NCBI GenBank assembly: GCA_013140775.1 | Contig: JABFSA010000079.1 | Coordinates: 1-37,885, forward strand | Length of the DNA: 37,885 bases | Direction of reading: 5' to 3' | DNA from: Acidobacteriota bacterium | Lineage (GTDB): Bacteria; Acidobacteriota; Vicinamibacteria; Vicinamibacterales; UBA2999 | Shown here: positions 16,133 through 24,106 of the stretch, one piece after another | How the letters are laid out: each line of letters opens with the position of its first letter | Position numbering within the stretch: the stretch's first letter is position 1 | Position numbers and translations under genes: made by a program | Notes under the pieces: model-generated | The model's input: the letters and a program-made list of their open reading frames with translations, nothing else | Told to the model about the DNA's origin: nothing | The model's database searches: none

Positions 16133-16951
16133 TCAGATCGAACGTTGCGAACGGCTCGAACGTCCCGAACGTTTTGCCAGGAGGATCCATACCTCTGCCC
16201 TTGGGTCCCATGGGCCGCCGCGATAATCGCCCAGGGTTGCCGTTACCTCGAACCCGGCTTTCGTGAGCCGGCGGGCCATTTGGGGGACGGACAGCGTTCT
16301 AAAGGTCAACGCGAAGGTTTTCGACGTCTTGTGACGCCCGCGTCTTTCTGTGAATTCCTGTTCGAAGATTGTGAGGTGCCGGGCACGATCCTGTTTGACT
16401 GTCTCGACAAGGGTGACGTGGGTGCCGCCCTTGCGCTGTTTCCAGCCTTTCAAACTCACCCGCTGCCGGTACTCCTCCCACGCAGGAAGGTCGGCCACGA
16501 GCTCCACACCGAAGGTGCCTCCGGGCTGAAGCACACGGTGGACCGCTGAGAGCGTGGCCGTCAGGTCACGCTCGCGGAGCAGTGACTGCAGCAATCCGTA
16601 CGGCGCCATGACGAGCGAAAACGCCGATGGCCGGAAGGGAAGGTCTCGAATGTCTCCTCGAATCAGGCGGACGTGCCGCGCAAGGCGTGAGCGGGAGATA
16701 CGCCGCCGGGCACGCGCGAGCATCGGTTCGGATCGATCGATACCCGTCAGCGAAATGCCGGCCCGGCCGAGCGGCAGAGCCACCCTGCCCGTACCACATC
16801 CCAGCTCGAGCACTTCCCCGCCGGCATTGATCGCGACGTTCCGCCAGAACGGCACGTCCCGGCGACCCAGCGTGCGTGCGTTCTCCCAGTCGTAGAACGG
16901 GGCGTAGTCGTCCCACCCCTCGTGCCCTTCGCTACTCGGTTTTCTGGCCAA
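16133..16951 (-). CDS. Class I SAM-dependent methyltransferase
   Basis: A methyltransferase of about 272 aa with a Rossmann-fold core. It starts with an EGHEGWDDYAPFYDWENART-type N-terminus, followed by motif I VLELGCGTGRVALPL, the acidic strand end GIDRSEPML, RGDIRDLPF, and VLQPGGTFGVELV. The start is uncertain: the frame is open far upstream into another gene, and TTG at 16951, which overlaps the end of the preceding methyltransferase by about 20 bases, is the best initiation point I can find. The last 13 residues are (x-Arg-Ser) four times plus Ile, encoded by a 9-base tandem repeat. The substrate is unknown. Confidence 0.8.
   Translation of the reverse strand: MARKPSSEGHEGWDDYAPFYDWENARTLGRRDVPFWRNVAINAGGEVLELGCGTGRVALPLGRAGISLTGIDRSEPMLARARRRISRSRLARHVRLIRGDIRDLPFRPSAFSLVMAPYGLLQSLLRERDLTATLSAVHRVLQPGGTFGVELVADLPAWEEYRQRVSLKGWKQRKGGTHVTLVETVKQDRARHLTIFEQEFTERRGRHKTSKTFALTFRTLSVPQMARRLTKAGFEVTATLGDYRGGPWDPRAEVWILLAKRSGRSSRSQRSI
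16139..16174. repeat. Four tandem 9-base units CGAACGNNN
   Basis: The units CGAACGTTG, CGAACGGCT, CGAACGTCC and CGAACGTTT follow without a break. They lie at the extreme 3' end of the methyltransferase gene, where on the minus strand each unit encodes x-Arg-Ser, directly before Ile and the stop codon. Confidence 0.85.
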
Positions 16952-17789
16952 CGGTTGCAAACAGCATGGTGTTTTGAATCTCGATGAAGGACGAGCCCGC
17001 ACTGCGCGCCTCCGCTGCGTATGCGGAGAGCGCCTGCTGATATGTCCGGCCAAGAGCGCGCACGGTGTCAGTGGATGCGTTCGCCATGGCCTGAGCAATG
17101 GCGTCGAGACGTCGATCCCACACTTCGTCGGGAGGTGGTCCCAGATGCACGCGCGACACGGGAAACAGCCTGACATCCAGAGGCTCGATGCCGTGTTGAG
17201 AGAAGAGGGCTGGCAGTTTTGGGCCCACCTTCGGGTCGCCCGCATCCCCGCGCGCGGCCGCCACGGCGTCGAAAAACCTCACCGACGCTTCGAAAGCGGA
17301 GGTGCCGGCAGCTGTCGCGGCATACGAGTATCTCGCCTTGTTGTCTGGTTCGACGGCAAGCACTCTGCCGCCCTCCACCGTGACACGCGCACATTCCCGA
17401 ATCGCGGTGTCCAGGTCAGCGATGTGTTGCAGGACAGCTACGCAAAAGGTGGAGTCAAACACGCCTGCCTGAAACGGCAATCGGCTGGCGTCAGCCACTG
17501 CAAACCCCACGCGCTGGTTGTGGCCAGCCGCCTGCTGCTTTGCGGTCTTGACGCGGTCGAAGACAAGGTCGACTCCGACCAGTCGGATCTGTGAGACATG
17601 GAGACGGCCGATGCGTACCTCGGCAGTACCCTCGCCACACCCGACATCGAGAATCCGATTGCCGGGCCTCGGACGAAGGGTCTCGACGAGGAACTCGGTG
17701 AAGTTGTCGTCCCACCAGCGCGCACGCAGGTGCTTCAGCGTGGGCGAGGTCAGCGCGTCGATCGTCGAGAAGTCCACAGGTTCATCCAA
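16932..17789 (-). CDS. Class I SAM-dependent methyltransferase
   Basis: A 285-aa methyltransferase. The core shows motif I ILDVGCGEGTAEVRIG around residues 45-60, the acidic strand end LVGVDLVFDRV, FAVADASRLPFQAGVFDSTFCVAVLQHI, and VEGGRVLAVEPDN, followed by a helical C-terminal part. The N-terminal LKHLRARWWDDNF block precedes the core. I place the start at TTG 17789, four bases after a GGTGAGG stretch; GTG 17777 is the alternative. The longer open frame further upstream runs through a repeat and the neighbouring gene. Its sequence differs enough from the next methyltransferase that they are not recent duplicates. The substrate is unknown. Confidence 0.8.
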   Translation of the reverse strand: MDEPVDFSTIDALTSPTLKHLRARWWDDNFTEFLVETLRPRPGNRILDVGCGEGTAEVRIGRLHVSQIRLVGVDLVFDRVKTAKQQAAGHNQRVGFAVADASRLPFQAGVFDSTFCVAVLQHIADLDTAIRECARVTVEGGRVLAVEPDNKARYSYAATAAGTSAFEASVRFFDAVAAARGDAGDPKVGPKLPALFSQHGIEPLDVRLFPVSRVHLGPPPDEVWDRRLDAIAQAMANASTDTVRALGRTYQQALSAYAAEARSAGSSFIEIQNTMLFATVGQKTE

Positions 17790-17800
17790 AGCCTCACCCC

Positions 17801-17833
17801 AGCGCCCAGAGCCAAAAGCCCAGAGCCTGGAGC
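17801..17833. repeat. Period-7 repeat (GGCTYTN family), single arm
   Basis: Units CAGCGCC, CAGAGCC, AAAAGCC, CAGAGCC run up to the stop codon of the membrane-protein gene at 17834. They are the inverted form of the GGCTYTN unit seen at 78-112 and 8527-8624. No second arm is seen. Confidence 0.75.
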
Positions 17834-18565
17834 TCAATCTGATACCGCAATCTCGCCAGGCACGATGGGACGCGTCCGCGGGAGAAGCCCGAGTCGCGCC
17901 ATCCGGCCGACGGCCGCAAGAATCCCGACGAACACGGCGAGCTTCGCTGCATCGCCGATGCGGCTCGCAGGAAGGATCTTCCACAGGAGCCACAACACCG
18001 GCTGGGCGATCGTCACGGCCCAGACGGATCCATAGAAGTACCGGCGCTCGTGGCCTTCTCCCTGCGTCGAGCGCTTGACCCGCGGAAGTTGTCCGAGCGC
18101 ACCCAGCAGCCACATCGTGCCTGCGATGGGGAAATACGCGACGTTGTACATCTGCTTGAGCCGCCACTCGCCGGTGGCCGCGGCGTAGGCCAGCCCGGCG
18201 ATGTTGAGCAGGGCGAACGCAACCACCTCACCCCACGCCGTGGTGTAGCACACCCGCCGATACAACGGATTCGGCCGGTCTTCAGTGAACCGGATGATGT
18301 AGGGCGCCGGTTCACATCCCGGAAGACGGCCTCTCAACCCGGCGATGCCTGTGCCGACGAGCACCACGGAGAGCCAGGTGACCAGGCGGCTGTCAAAGCC
18401 CCGCTCGAACAGATCGAAGGTGAGCGGGCCAGGAGCAATGAAAAAGACAAAAATCCAGATCGGCCAATGCAGGACGCGGTAATAGCCCTTGTTGCGGTAC
18501 CGAATCGGTCTGTCTGTATCGAACTCGATCTTCAGTGACGCGGTTTGGACGTTCGCTTCTGGCAT
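17834..18565 (-). CDS. Multi-pass membrane protein of unknown function
   Basis: A 243-aa protein that I do not recognise. A hydrophilic N-terminus of about 30 residues is followed by about six predicted membrane helices: WPIWIFVFFIAPGPL, LVTWLSVVLVGTGIAGL, VVAFALLNIAGLAYAAA, AYFPIAGTMWLLGALG, AVTIAQPVLWLLWKIL, and AAKLAVFVGILAAVG. A cytosolic or external loop between helices 2 and 3 contains CEPAPYIIRFTEDRPNPLYRRVCY. The ATG at 18565 is clear. Upstream lies a palindrome-rich spacer and downstream a heptad repeat, so it is probably transcribed on its own. No enzyme motif is visible. Confidence 0.75.
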   Translation of the reverse strand: MPEANVQTASLKIEFDTDRPIRYRNKGYYRVLHWPIWIFVFFIAPGPLTFDLFERGFDSRLVTWLSVVLVGTGIAGLRGRLPGCEPAPYIIRFTEDRPNPLYRRVCYTTAWGEVVAFALLNIAGLAYAAATGEWRLKQMYNVAYFPIAGTMWLLGALGQLPRVKRSTQGEGHERRYFYGSVWAVTIAQPVLWLLWKILPASRIGDAAKLAVFVGILAAVGRMARLGLLPRTRPIVPGEIAVSD

Positions 18566-18620
18566 GCAGCGGGATCATTCTATGCGGACCCTGCCGCGAA
18601 ATCCCCCCGCTCGCTTCCTG

Positions 18621-18800
18621 GCGCGGCTGGAGCCTCCGACCTGCCACCAAGCGCGGCTGAAGCCGCGCACTACGAATTGCTGCGAGGCGCGGCTGACGCG
18701 TACGACCTGCTACGAAGCGCGGCTCAAGCCGCGCACTACGATGGCAAAACCGACTACGACGGCGAACCGCATCGTACGTAGTGCGCAGCTTCAGCTGCGC
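18621..18800. repeat. REP-like palindrome cluster with a 66-bp tandem duplication
   Basis: GCGCGGCT occurs at 18621, 18651, 18687 and 18717 (spacings 30, 36, 30), so 18621-18686 and 18687-18752 are tandem copies of a 66-bp unit. The second and fourth occurrences are full palindromes: GCGCGGCTGAAGCCGCGC (18651-18668) and a one-base variant (18717-18734), each followed by ACTACG. A fifth, inverted copy, GCGCAGCTTCAGCTGCGC, is at 18783-18800, preceded by CGTAGT. The cluster fills the spacer between the ABC ATPase stop and the membrane-protein start. Confidence 0.85.
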
Positions 18801-18810
18801 CCGGACCGAC

Positions 18811-19506
18811 TCAGCTCAGGCGCTGAAGGATCTCGTCGACCGCGCCCTCCGCCACGAGCCGTCCGTGGTCGAGAAGCAGTGCCCGGTGCGCGCACGCACG
18901 CGCAAAGTCGCTGTCGTGTGTCGCCACGACGACTGTTCTCCCATGCCCGGCCAGCTGGGTCAGCGTCGCGGCCAGATCATCTCGCCGAGCGCGGTCCAGA
19001 GACGCGGTCGGCTCGTCCATGAGCAGCACCTTTGGCTCCACGGCAAGGGCGCGTGCGATAGCGACGCGCTGTGCTTCGCCACCCGACAACTCGTGAGGCT
19101 TCGCTGCCGCCCTGCGGGCGACGCCGAGCATCTCGAGAAGCTGCATGGACCGTTGCTGAGCCTCTGCGCGCGGTCGACCCAGGGCGTGCACGGGTGCCAG
19201 AGCGACATTGTCGAGCGCGCTGAGATGTGAAAACAGATGGTGGAACTGGAAGACGATCCCCACCGACAACGCACGCTCCGCGGATTGATCGATACGCTGC
19301 CCTGCATCAAGCCTGCGGCCGTCCACTTCAATGGTTCCCGAGTCGATTGGGTCGAGTCCTGCCACAGCCCGCAACACCGAGGTCTTGCCAGACCCGGACA
19401 CTCCGATCAGGGCAACCAGCTCACCGCGTCGAGCGGAGAACGTGACGCCGTCAACGATGGTCTGTCCGCCCCGGCGGATGGAGACATCGCGCAGATCGAG
19501 CGTCAC
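18811..19506 (-). CDS. Polar amino-acid ABC transporter, ATP-binding protein
   Basis: The 231-aa ATPase of a polar amino-acid importer. Walker A GVSGSGKTS is at 35-43, the Q-loop in VFQFHHLF, the ABC signature LSGGEAQR at 140-147, Walker B VLLMDEPTASLD at 160-171, and the switch His in VATHDSD. The start GTG at 19506 overlaps the stop of the permease fusion as GTGA; a neighbouring GTG at 19509 is equally in frame. It pairs with the fused binding protein/permease directly upstream. Substrate is likely a polar amino acid, from the GlnQ/HisP-type family. Confidence 0.92.
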   Translation of the reverse strand: MTLDLRDVSIRRGGQTIVDGVTFSARRGELVALIGVSGSGKTSVLRAVAGLDPIDSGTIEVDGRRLDAGQRIDQSAERALSVGIVFQFHHLFSHLSALDNVALAPVHALGRPRAEAQQRSMQLLEMLGVARRAAAKPHELSGGEAQRVAIARALAVEPKVLLMDEPTASLDRARRDDLAATLTQLAGHGRTVVVATHDSDFARACAHRALLLDHGRLVAEGAVDEILQRLS

Positions 19507-21041
19507 CACCTCGGCGCCAAGCCTTTCTCGATCCTTCGGGCCAGCCTGGCCAGCGGGAGCGACAACGCCAGGTACATCAACGCGCACAACACACCGGGCA
19601 CAACCCAACTCCCGATATTGGCCGCGAAGATTGAGGTCTGCTTCGTCAGCTCGACGACCGTGATGACCGACACGAGCGAGCTGTCCTTGAGGAGCGCCAC
19701 GAAGTCGTTCGTCATCGGCGCGAGGGCCAGACGAGAGGCCTGAGGGGCACGGACGAGCGTGAGGGTTTGTCGATTCGTCAGGCCGAGGACGCGTGCTGCG
19801 TCGAGCTGACCCTGTGGAACGGCTTCCAGCGCGCCCCTGTAAATCTCGCTTTCATAGGCGGCGTAGTTCAGCCCCAGACCAATCAGCGCTGCAAGAAGGG
19901 CCGGCAACTGAACGATCGAGGCGAAACCAAAGTAGAGCACGAAGAGCTGAAGCAGGAGCGGCGTGCCACGCATCACTTCAACGTATGTCGTGAGCACCGC
20001 CCGGAGTGGGCGGCTCCCATAGACGCGGCCACACGCAATGAGCAGACCCACGACCATCGCGATTGCCATGGACGCACATGACAGCAGCGCTGTGATAACC
20101 GCTCCACGGAGCAACGCTGGCAGGTACTGGACCGTGAGTGCCCAGACGTCGGGTCCGCTTTGCGGTACCCGACCTACAGCCGAGGCGTCAGCACCCGCCT
20201 CAGTAGGCCGGGTGCCGCGAAGCGGACCCGCCGTATCGGCCTCCGCAAGCACGCGGGTGTAGAGCCGCGGCTGATCGTCGTTCCACATGTTCCAGCGGCG
20301 AAAGATGGCTTCGAGACGGCCGTCACGCATCGCCTGCCTGAGGATGCTGTCAACCTGGTCGCGGAGACCCGATTGCGCGGGCGACAGAAGACCGACGTAG
20401 AAGCCGGTCCCGAGATCGGTCGTCTCATTGACGAGAGAAGGATTGCGGGTGACTCCCCGCTTTGCGAGCACCTCGTCCAGCACGACCGCGTCCACGCGAC
20501 CGAGGACCAAATCGCTGTACGGATGGACATCGTCTTCATACGTGACGACCTCGATGCCGTGCTCCGTCTGAGCGGCAACGAGCAGGTCGTAGGCAAGCGT
20601 GGCCCCGAGCGTTGCTACGCGCCGGCCGCGAAGCGATGCAAGGTCCCGGAATCGCTCCCGATCGTTGGAGCGAACCGTCAGGATCTCGCGAAATTCGTAG
20701 TAGGGCACGGTAACGGCGAGCAGTGCCCGCCGCACCGGACGGTCCTCGATTCCACTCAGGCCGATGTCGAAATCACCACGGGCTGCAGACGCGTCCAGAC
20801 TCGTGAAACCGACCTGGATGAAGCGCGGGACACGTCCCAGCTCACCGCCGATCAGCGCGGCAATGTCGACTTCGAAGCCAACAACTCGAGAGGTGTCTTG
20901 CGGATCCGCTTCGACAAACGGCGCGCCACCTTCGGCATCACCGCCCCATCTCAGCTCATTCTGAGACTGCGCAGCGGACGGCGCAGCGCCGCCCATGGTC
21001 AGGAGAGCAAGAATCGAGATGAGAGCAGCCCGCCGCAACAT
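19503..21041 (-). CDS. Fused amino-acid-binding protein and ABC permease
   Basis: One 512-aa polypeptide carries both the solute receptor and the membrane channel. Residues 1-24 are a signal sequence. Residues about 28-255 are an SBP_bac_3 domain (GFEVDIAALI, DIGLSGIEDRPVRR, GRRVATLGAT, DAVVLDE). Residues about 304-505 are a HisM/GlnP-type permease with five helices, MRGTPLLLQLFVLYFG and an EAA loop (EIYRGALEAVPQGQLDAARVLGL). Such fusions are known, for example GlnP of lactococci. The linker at residues about 271-297 is encoded exactly by a large inverted-repeat element. The downstream ATPase is translationally coupled. Confidence 0.92.
   Translation of the reverse strand: MLRRAALISILALLTMGGAAPSAAQSQNELRWGGDAEGGAPFVEADPQDTSRVVGFEVDIAALIGGELGRVPRFIQVGFTSLDASAARGDFDIGLSGIEDRPVRRALLAVTVPYYEFREILTVRSNDRERFRDLASLRGRRVATLGATLAYDLLVAAQTEHGIEVVTYEDDVHPYSDLVLGRVDAVVLDEVLAKRGVTRNPSLVNETTDLGTGFYVGLLSPAQSGLRDQVDSILRQAMRDGRLEAIFRRWNMWNDDQPRLYTRVLAEADTAGPLRGTRPTEAGADASAVGRVPQSGPDVWALTVQYLPALLRGAVITALLSCASMAIAMVVGLLIACGRVYGSRPLRAVLTTYVEVMRGTPLLLQLFVLYFGFASIVQLPALLAALIGLGLNYAAYESEIYRGALEAVPQGQLDAARVLGLTNRQTLTLVRAPQASRLALAPMTNDFVALLKDSSLVSVITVVELTKQTSIFAANIGSWVVPGVLCALMYLALSLPLARLARRIEKGLAPRW
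20151..20229. repeat. Large inverted-repeat element encoding the receptor-permease linker
   Basis: Two 27-bp arms, 20151-20177 and 20203-20229, are inverted copies with 24 of 27 matches; both begin from the outside with GGGTCCGCTT and end inside with CCTAC. The 25-base centre contains a further 6-bp pair GAGGCG/CGCCTC. The 79-bp element is in frame within the fused transporter gene and accounts for residues about 271-297. Confidence 0.9.
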
Positions 21042-21100
21042 CCGGGAGAGAAAATACCACTAGCGCGAGCGAGTCGAAGGCAGGCGAGCTGAAGTCGTGG

Positions 21101-21120
21101 GGTCCGGCTTCAGCCGGACC
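21101..21120. repeat. REP-like palindrome that supplies a stop codon
   Basis: GGTCCGGCTTCAGCCGGACC is a 9-bp stem with a 2-base centre. It shares the GGCT-(GA/TC)-AGCC core of the palindromes at 18651-18800. The stop codon of the sigma-54 activator (21110-21112) lies in its centre. Confidence 0.85.
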
Positions 21121-22258
21121 GGCTGACTTCCGTCGCCGGCGAGCTCTCGCCCGGTGAGCGCACTGTGCCCTCCCGGTAGGGTGTGACTGGAAGGTTGCAG
21201 CTCTGCTGATAGAGAAACGCGTGAAACCGCTTGTAGTCGGCCGGCGGCATGTTGAACAGCTTGACGAGCGCCCGGTAGCTGCCGCGCGTTTCCTGCAGCC
21301 CGCGGTCCACGAGGGCCAGCAGTTCCGCGCGCGTGATCTCATGCGCCCTGAACCTGCGATACACGAGCGACCAGAAATCGCCGCCCGCGATCAGGGCATC
21401 CCACAGTTCCTGAACCATGACCGACTCGGCATCCGGTCGTGATACCGCGACGGCCGTGCGACCGCTCCTCGCCGATCCCAGCTCAGGAGCCAGCTCGGCC
21501 TCAGTGATCGGCGTGTTCGATTCGCGCAGCGCCAGCCGCTCCGTCATGTTTCGGAGCTCGCGAACGTTGCCGGGCCAGGTGTAGGCGAGCAACTGCTGCT
21601 CCGCGCCCGGCGTCAGCTCCTGCGGTCCGAGGCGGTGGAGCTCGCAGGCATGCCGCAGATAGTGCCGGAACAGCAGCAGCACGTCTCTTCCACGCTCGCG
21701 CAGGGGCGGCACGCGAATCTCGATGACGTTCAGCCGGTAGTAAAGGTCTTCCCGGAACGCGCCAGCGGCGATTTGCGCCCGCAGGTCGCGATTCGTCGCC
21801 GTGATCAGCCGCACGTCCGTGCGGCCGGCCGGAGCATCGACCCCAACGGGCTGAATCTCGCCGGTTTCCGTAAACCTCAGCAACACCGCCTGCATCGTCA
21901 GGCTCATCTCGCCGAGCTCGTCCAGGAACAACGTGCCGCGATCCGCCTGGCGGACGAGACCCATCTTGTCGCGAAACGCTCCGGTGAAACTGCCGCGTGC
22001 GTGGCCGAACAGTTCCGATGCGAGGAGTGTCTCGGGGACTCCGCTGCAGTTCACCGCGACGAAGTTCTGCCTGCTGCGGACGCCCTGTTCATGGATCAGC
22101 CGGGCCACGACTTCTTTACCGACCCCGGTTTCGCCGGTGATGAGGACTTTCGCGCTCGTCCGTGCGGCGCTCTCGATGTCGAGCCGCACCAGTTCCATGG
22201 CGGGACTGTCGCCAAGGAGCACCTGAGGAATTGTCATGAGGGACATTGGCTCGTGCAC
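21110..22258 (-). CDS. Sigma-54-dependent transcriptional activator without sensor domain
   Basis: A 382-aa bacterial enhancer-binding protein. The AAA+ domain has Walker A GETGVGKE at 42-49, the sigma-54 contact loop GSFTGA at 89-94 (Ser in place of the usual Ala of GAFTGA), Walker B GTLFLDELGEM, and the C-terminal lid WPGNVRELRNMTERL. There is no receiver, GAF or PAS domain in front; the protein starts nearly at the ATPase. The C-terminal helical part (about 295-355, TRGSYRALVKLFNMPPADYKRF) resembles but differs from a Fis-type helix-turn-helix. GTG 22258 is listed; ATG at 22246 or 22237 is possible. It is a candidate activator of the exosortase locus. Confidence 0.92.
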   Translation of the reverse strand: MHEPMSLMTIPQVLLGDSPAMELVRLDIESAARTSAKVLITGETGVGKEVVARLIHEQGVRSRQNFVAVNCSGVPETLLASELFGHARGSFTGAFRDKMGLVRQADRGTLFLDELGEMSLTMQAVLLRFTETGEIQPVGVDAPAGRTDVRLITATNRDLRAQIAAGAFREDLYYRLNVIEIRVPPLRERGRDVLLLFRHYLRHACELHRLGPQELTPGAEQQLLAYTWPGNVRELRNMTERLALRESNTPITEAELAPELGSARSGRTAVAVSRPDAESVMVQELWDALIAGGDFWSLVYRRFRAHEITRAELLALVDRGLQETRGSYRALVKLFNMPPADYKRFHAFLYQQSCNLPVTPYREGTVRSPGESSPATEVSRSG

Positions 22259-22395
22259 CCACGAGCAAGAGCTCCGCCAGACTCCAGGGCGGGCGAATCA
22301 CCCTAAGGCGCTGACCCGACGGGAGCTAACGTTTTTCGTACACCGGGCGCAGAGCCAGAAAATCTGAGCGGGCTGCGAAATATCGAGCGGTCGTC

Positions 22396-23895
22396 TCAGG
22401 CGACGACGCGATTCTTGCCGCCGCGTTTTGCAGAGTAGAGAGCACGATCCGCGCGCCCGATCAGCTCGCGCGGAGACAGCTCATACGAAACCGAGAGGCC
22501 GATGCTGACCGTGACGCGGAGATGGACGAGCGCCGGCTCTTCCAATCTGAATTCCTCAATTCGCTGGCGGATGCGCTCGGCAACAACGGCAGCGTGCTCC
22601 GGTCCGCTGCCAGGCATGACGATCGAAAATTCCTCCCCGCCGAAACGCGCACAGAGGTCGAACCTGCGCACGGATCGTCGAAGGATGTCGGACACGCTCC
22701 GAATCACTTCGTCACCGGCCAGGTGGCCGAACTGATCGTTCACCGCCTTGAAGTCGTCGATGTCGATCATCATCAGCGCCACAGGGGTCTTGTGCCGCTG
22801 CGCACGATGAAGCTCGTCCTCGAGGCGCTCGTGGAAGTACCGGCGGTTGAAAAGACCGCTGACAGGATCGATGACCGCTGCCTGCGCGAAGGCTTCCGCC
22901 CGTCGCTTTGCGCGCTCGCGGTCAAGAGCGAGCGATGCGGGCGCCGCCAGCGTCCGAAGCGTCAGAAGGTCCTCTTTGGTGAAGGCGAGATTGTCGAGCC
23001 GGTCGGTCACACACACCACGCCGAGAACGTCAGCGCCGGCGGTGACAGGTACGGCCACAAACGAGTTCGTGCGATAGCGAGGACGCCGGGCATGCAGGTC
23101 CGGCCGCTGCGACACGTCGGGCACCCAGAGCGGTGTTCGGCTCGAATAGACCGACCCGATCACCCCTCGCCCAGGGGTGATACGAACACGTTCAACAAGC
23201 TCGAGGGGATAGCCATGAGTGGCGACGATCGCCAGGTCGTCGGCGTCGGTTGGAACCGCAAATGCCGCGATGCGGCTCGGCACCGCACGCGCAACATGGC
23301 GCAGGACGAGGGAGCACACGCTGCCAAGGCCGCTGACCCGCCCAAGCGTGCGTGTCAGTCTATGGGTCGCCTCCCCGAGATACGCCTGCGACGACCGCGA
23401 CAACGCACGGTGAGCAAAACGGAGGTCTTTGCCGAGCTGCACCAGCGGCGCCGTAGACGCCATCCAGTCACCTTCGACCGCGAGTACGGCCGGAACGCCT
23501 GCGCGAATATTCAACCCCACCAGCGTCCAGCAGGTCTCCTCATGGGTCCACGTCTGAACGCTGTCCTCGAGCAACGCGGCTACACGGCTGAAGCCGTTCC
23601 ACGCCTGCACGCCAGGGCCAGGAAGCCGTGGTTCCTCACCTGATTCAGCCAGTACCGCCCAGGTGCCATTCGCATGGCCGACAAACGTCACCTTCACCTG
23701 CAGAACAGCGGCAATCATCGCCGTGAGTTTTGGCAACAGATCTTGAGGCGCCGCGGACGCGCTGAACTGACGACGCAGTTCGAATAGCCGACGGCCTTGA
23801 TCCGGCGAAAGTGTTCGCGTGCCGGGAGCGCCGAACGAGCTCCGCTGGGGGGCGGAAGGATGCATCAACGTAGAATTCCAACCTGCAGGTGACAT
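22396..23895 (-). CDS. GAF-GGDEF diguanylate cyclase
   Basis: A 499-aa protein that should make cyclic di-GMP. Residues about 35-165 are a degenerate, possibly GAF-like region; about 185-325 is a clearer GAF domain (GRGVIGSVYSSRTPLWVPDV, NSFVAVPVTAGADVLGVVCV). The C-terminal GGDEF domain starts at DPVSGLFNRRYF. It has an intact active site GGEEF at 419-423, and the feedback I-site RxxD (RRFD, 410-413) exactly five residues before it, so activity and product inhibition are both expected. No EAL or HD-GYP domain is present. ATG 23865 is an alternative start. It lies next to the sigma-54 activator and the exosortase operon. Confidence 0.93.
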   Translation of the reverse strand: MSPAGWNSTLMHPSAPQRSSFGAPGTRTLSPDQGRRLFELRRQFSASAAPQDLLPKLTAMIAAVLQVKVTFVGHANGTWAVLAESGEEPRLPGPGVQAWNGFSRVAALLEDSVQTWTHEETCWTLVGLNIRAGVPAVLAVEGDWMASTAPLVQLGKDLRFAHRALSRSSQAYLGEATHRLTRTLGRVSGLGSVCSLVLRHVARAVPSRIAAFAVPTDADDLAIVATHGYPLELVERVRITPGRGVIGSVYSSRTPLWVPDVSQRPDLHARRPRYRTNSFVAVPVTAGADVLGVVCVTDRLDNLAFTKEDLLTLRTLAAPASLALDRERAKRRAEAFAQAAVIDPVSGLFNRRYFHERLEDELHRAQRHKTPVALMMIDIDDFKAVNDQFGHLAGDEVIRSVSDILRRSVRRFDLCARFGGEEFSIVMPGSGPEHAAVVAERIRQRIEEFRLEEPALVHLRVTVSIGLSVSYELSPRELIGRADRALYSAKRGGKNRVVA

Positions 23896-24106
23896 TTGTC
23901 CAGGTTACTCAGTGTTCGAGAATCGTCGTGTCACCGTTCGTCAATTCTCGCCCGCGTTTGGCTTCGTATTATCGACTGGCCCGTGCGGATGCCAATCGTT
24001 TCGCAACAAGTATGCCCGGATGATTACGTTTCTGTTGCACGTGGAGCACAGATGGGCGGGCGCTGACTCTTGTCTCTATGCAGGATGTCTTCTCTCTAGG
24101 AGCGGA
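23896..24106. other. Intergenic spacer between the sulfatase-like gene and the cyclase gene
   Basis: This 211-base spacer should hold the promoter of the cyclase gene. I looked for -35/-10 and -24/-12 motifs on the minus strand and found none I can support. There is no terminator-like hairpin with a T-run after the upstream operon, so read-through from the exosortase operon is possible. Confidence 0.4.

Noticed and set aside
16089..16211. Extended N-terminus of YebC
   Set aside because: The family begins MSGHSKW. The extra 41 codons run through the 9-base repeat and the 3' end of the methyltransferase gene.
18621..18800. CRISPR array, because of regularly spaced repeats
   Set aside because: The repeats are palindromes separated by 30-36 bases with related, non-unique intervening sequence, only a few units and no cas genes. 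It is a REP-like cluster.
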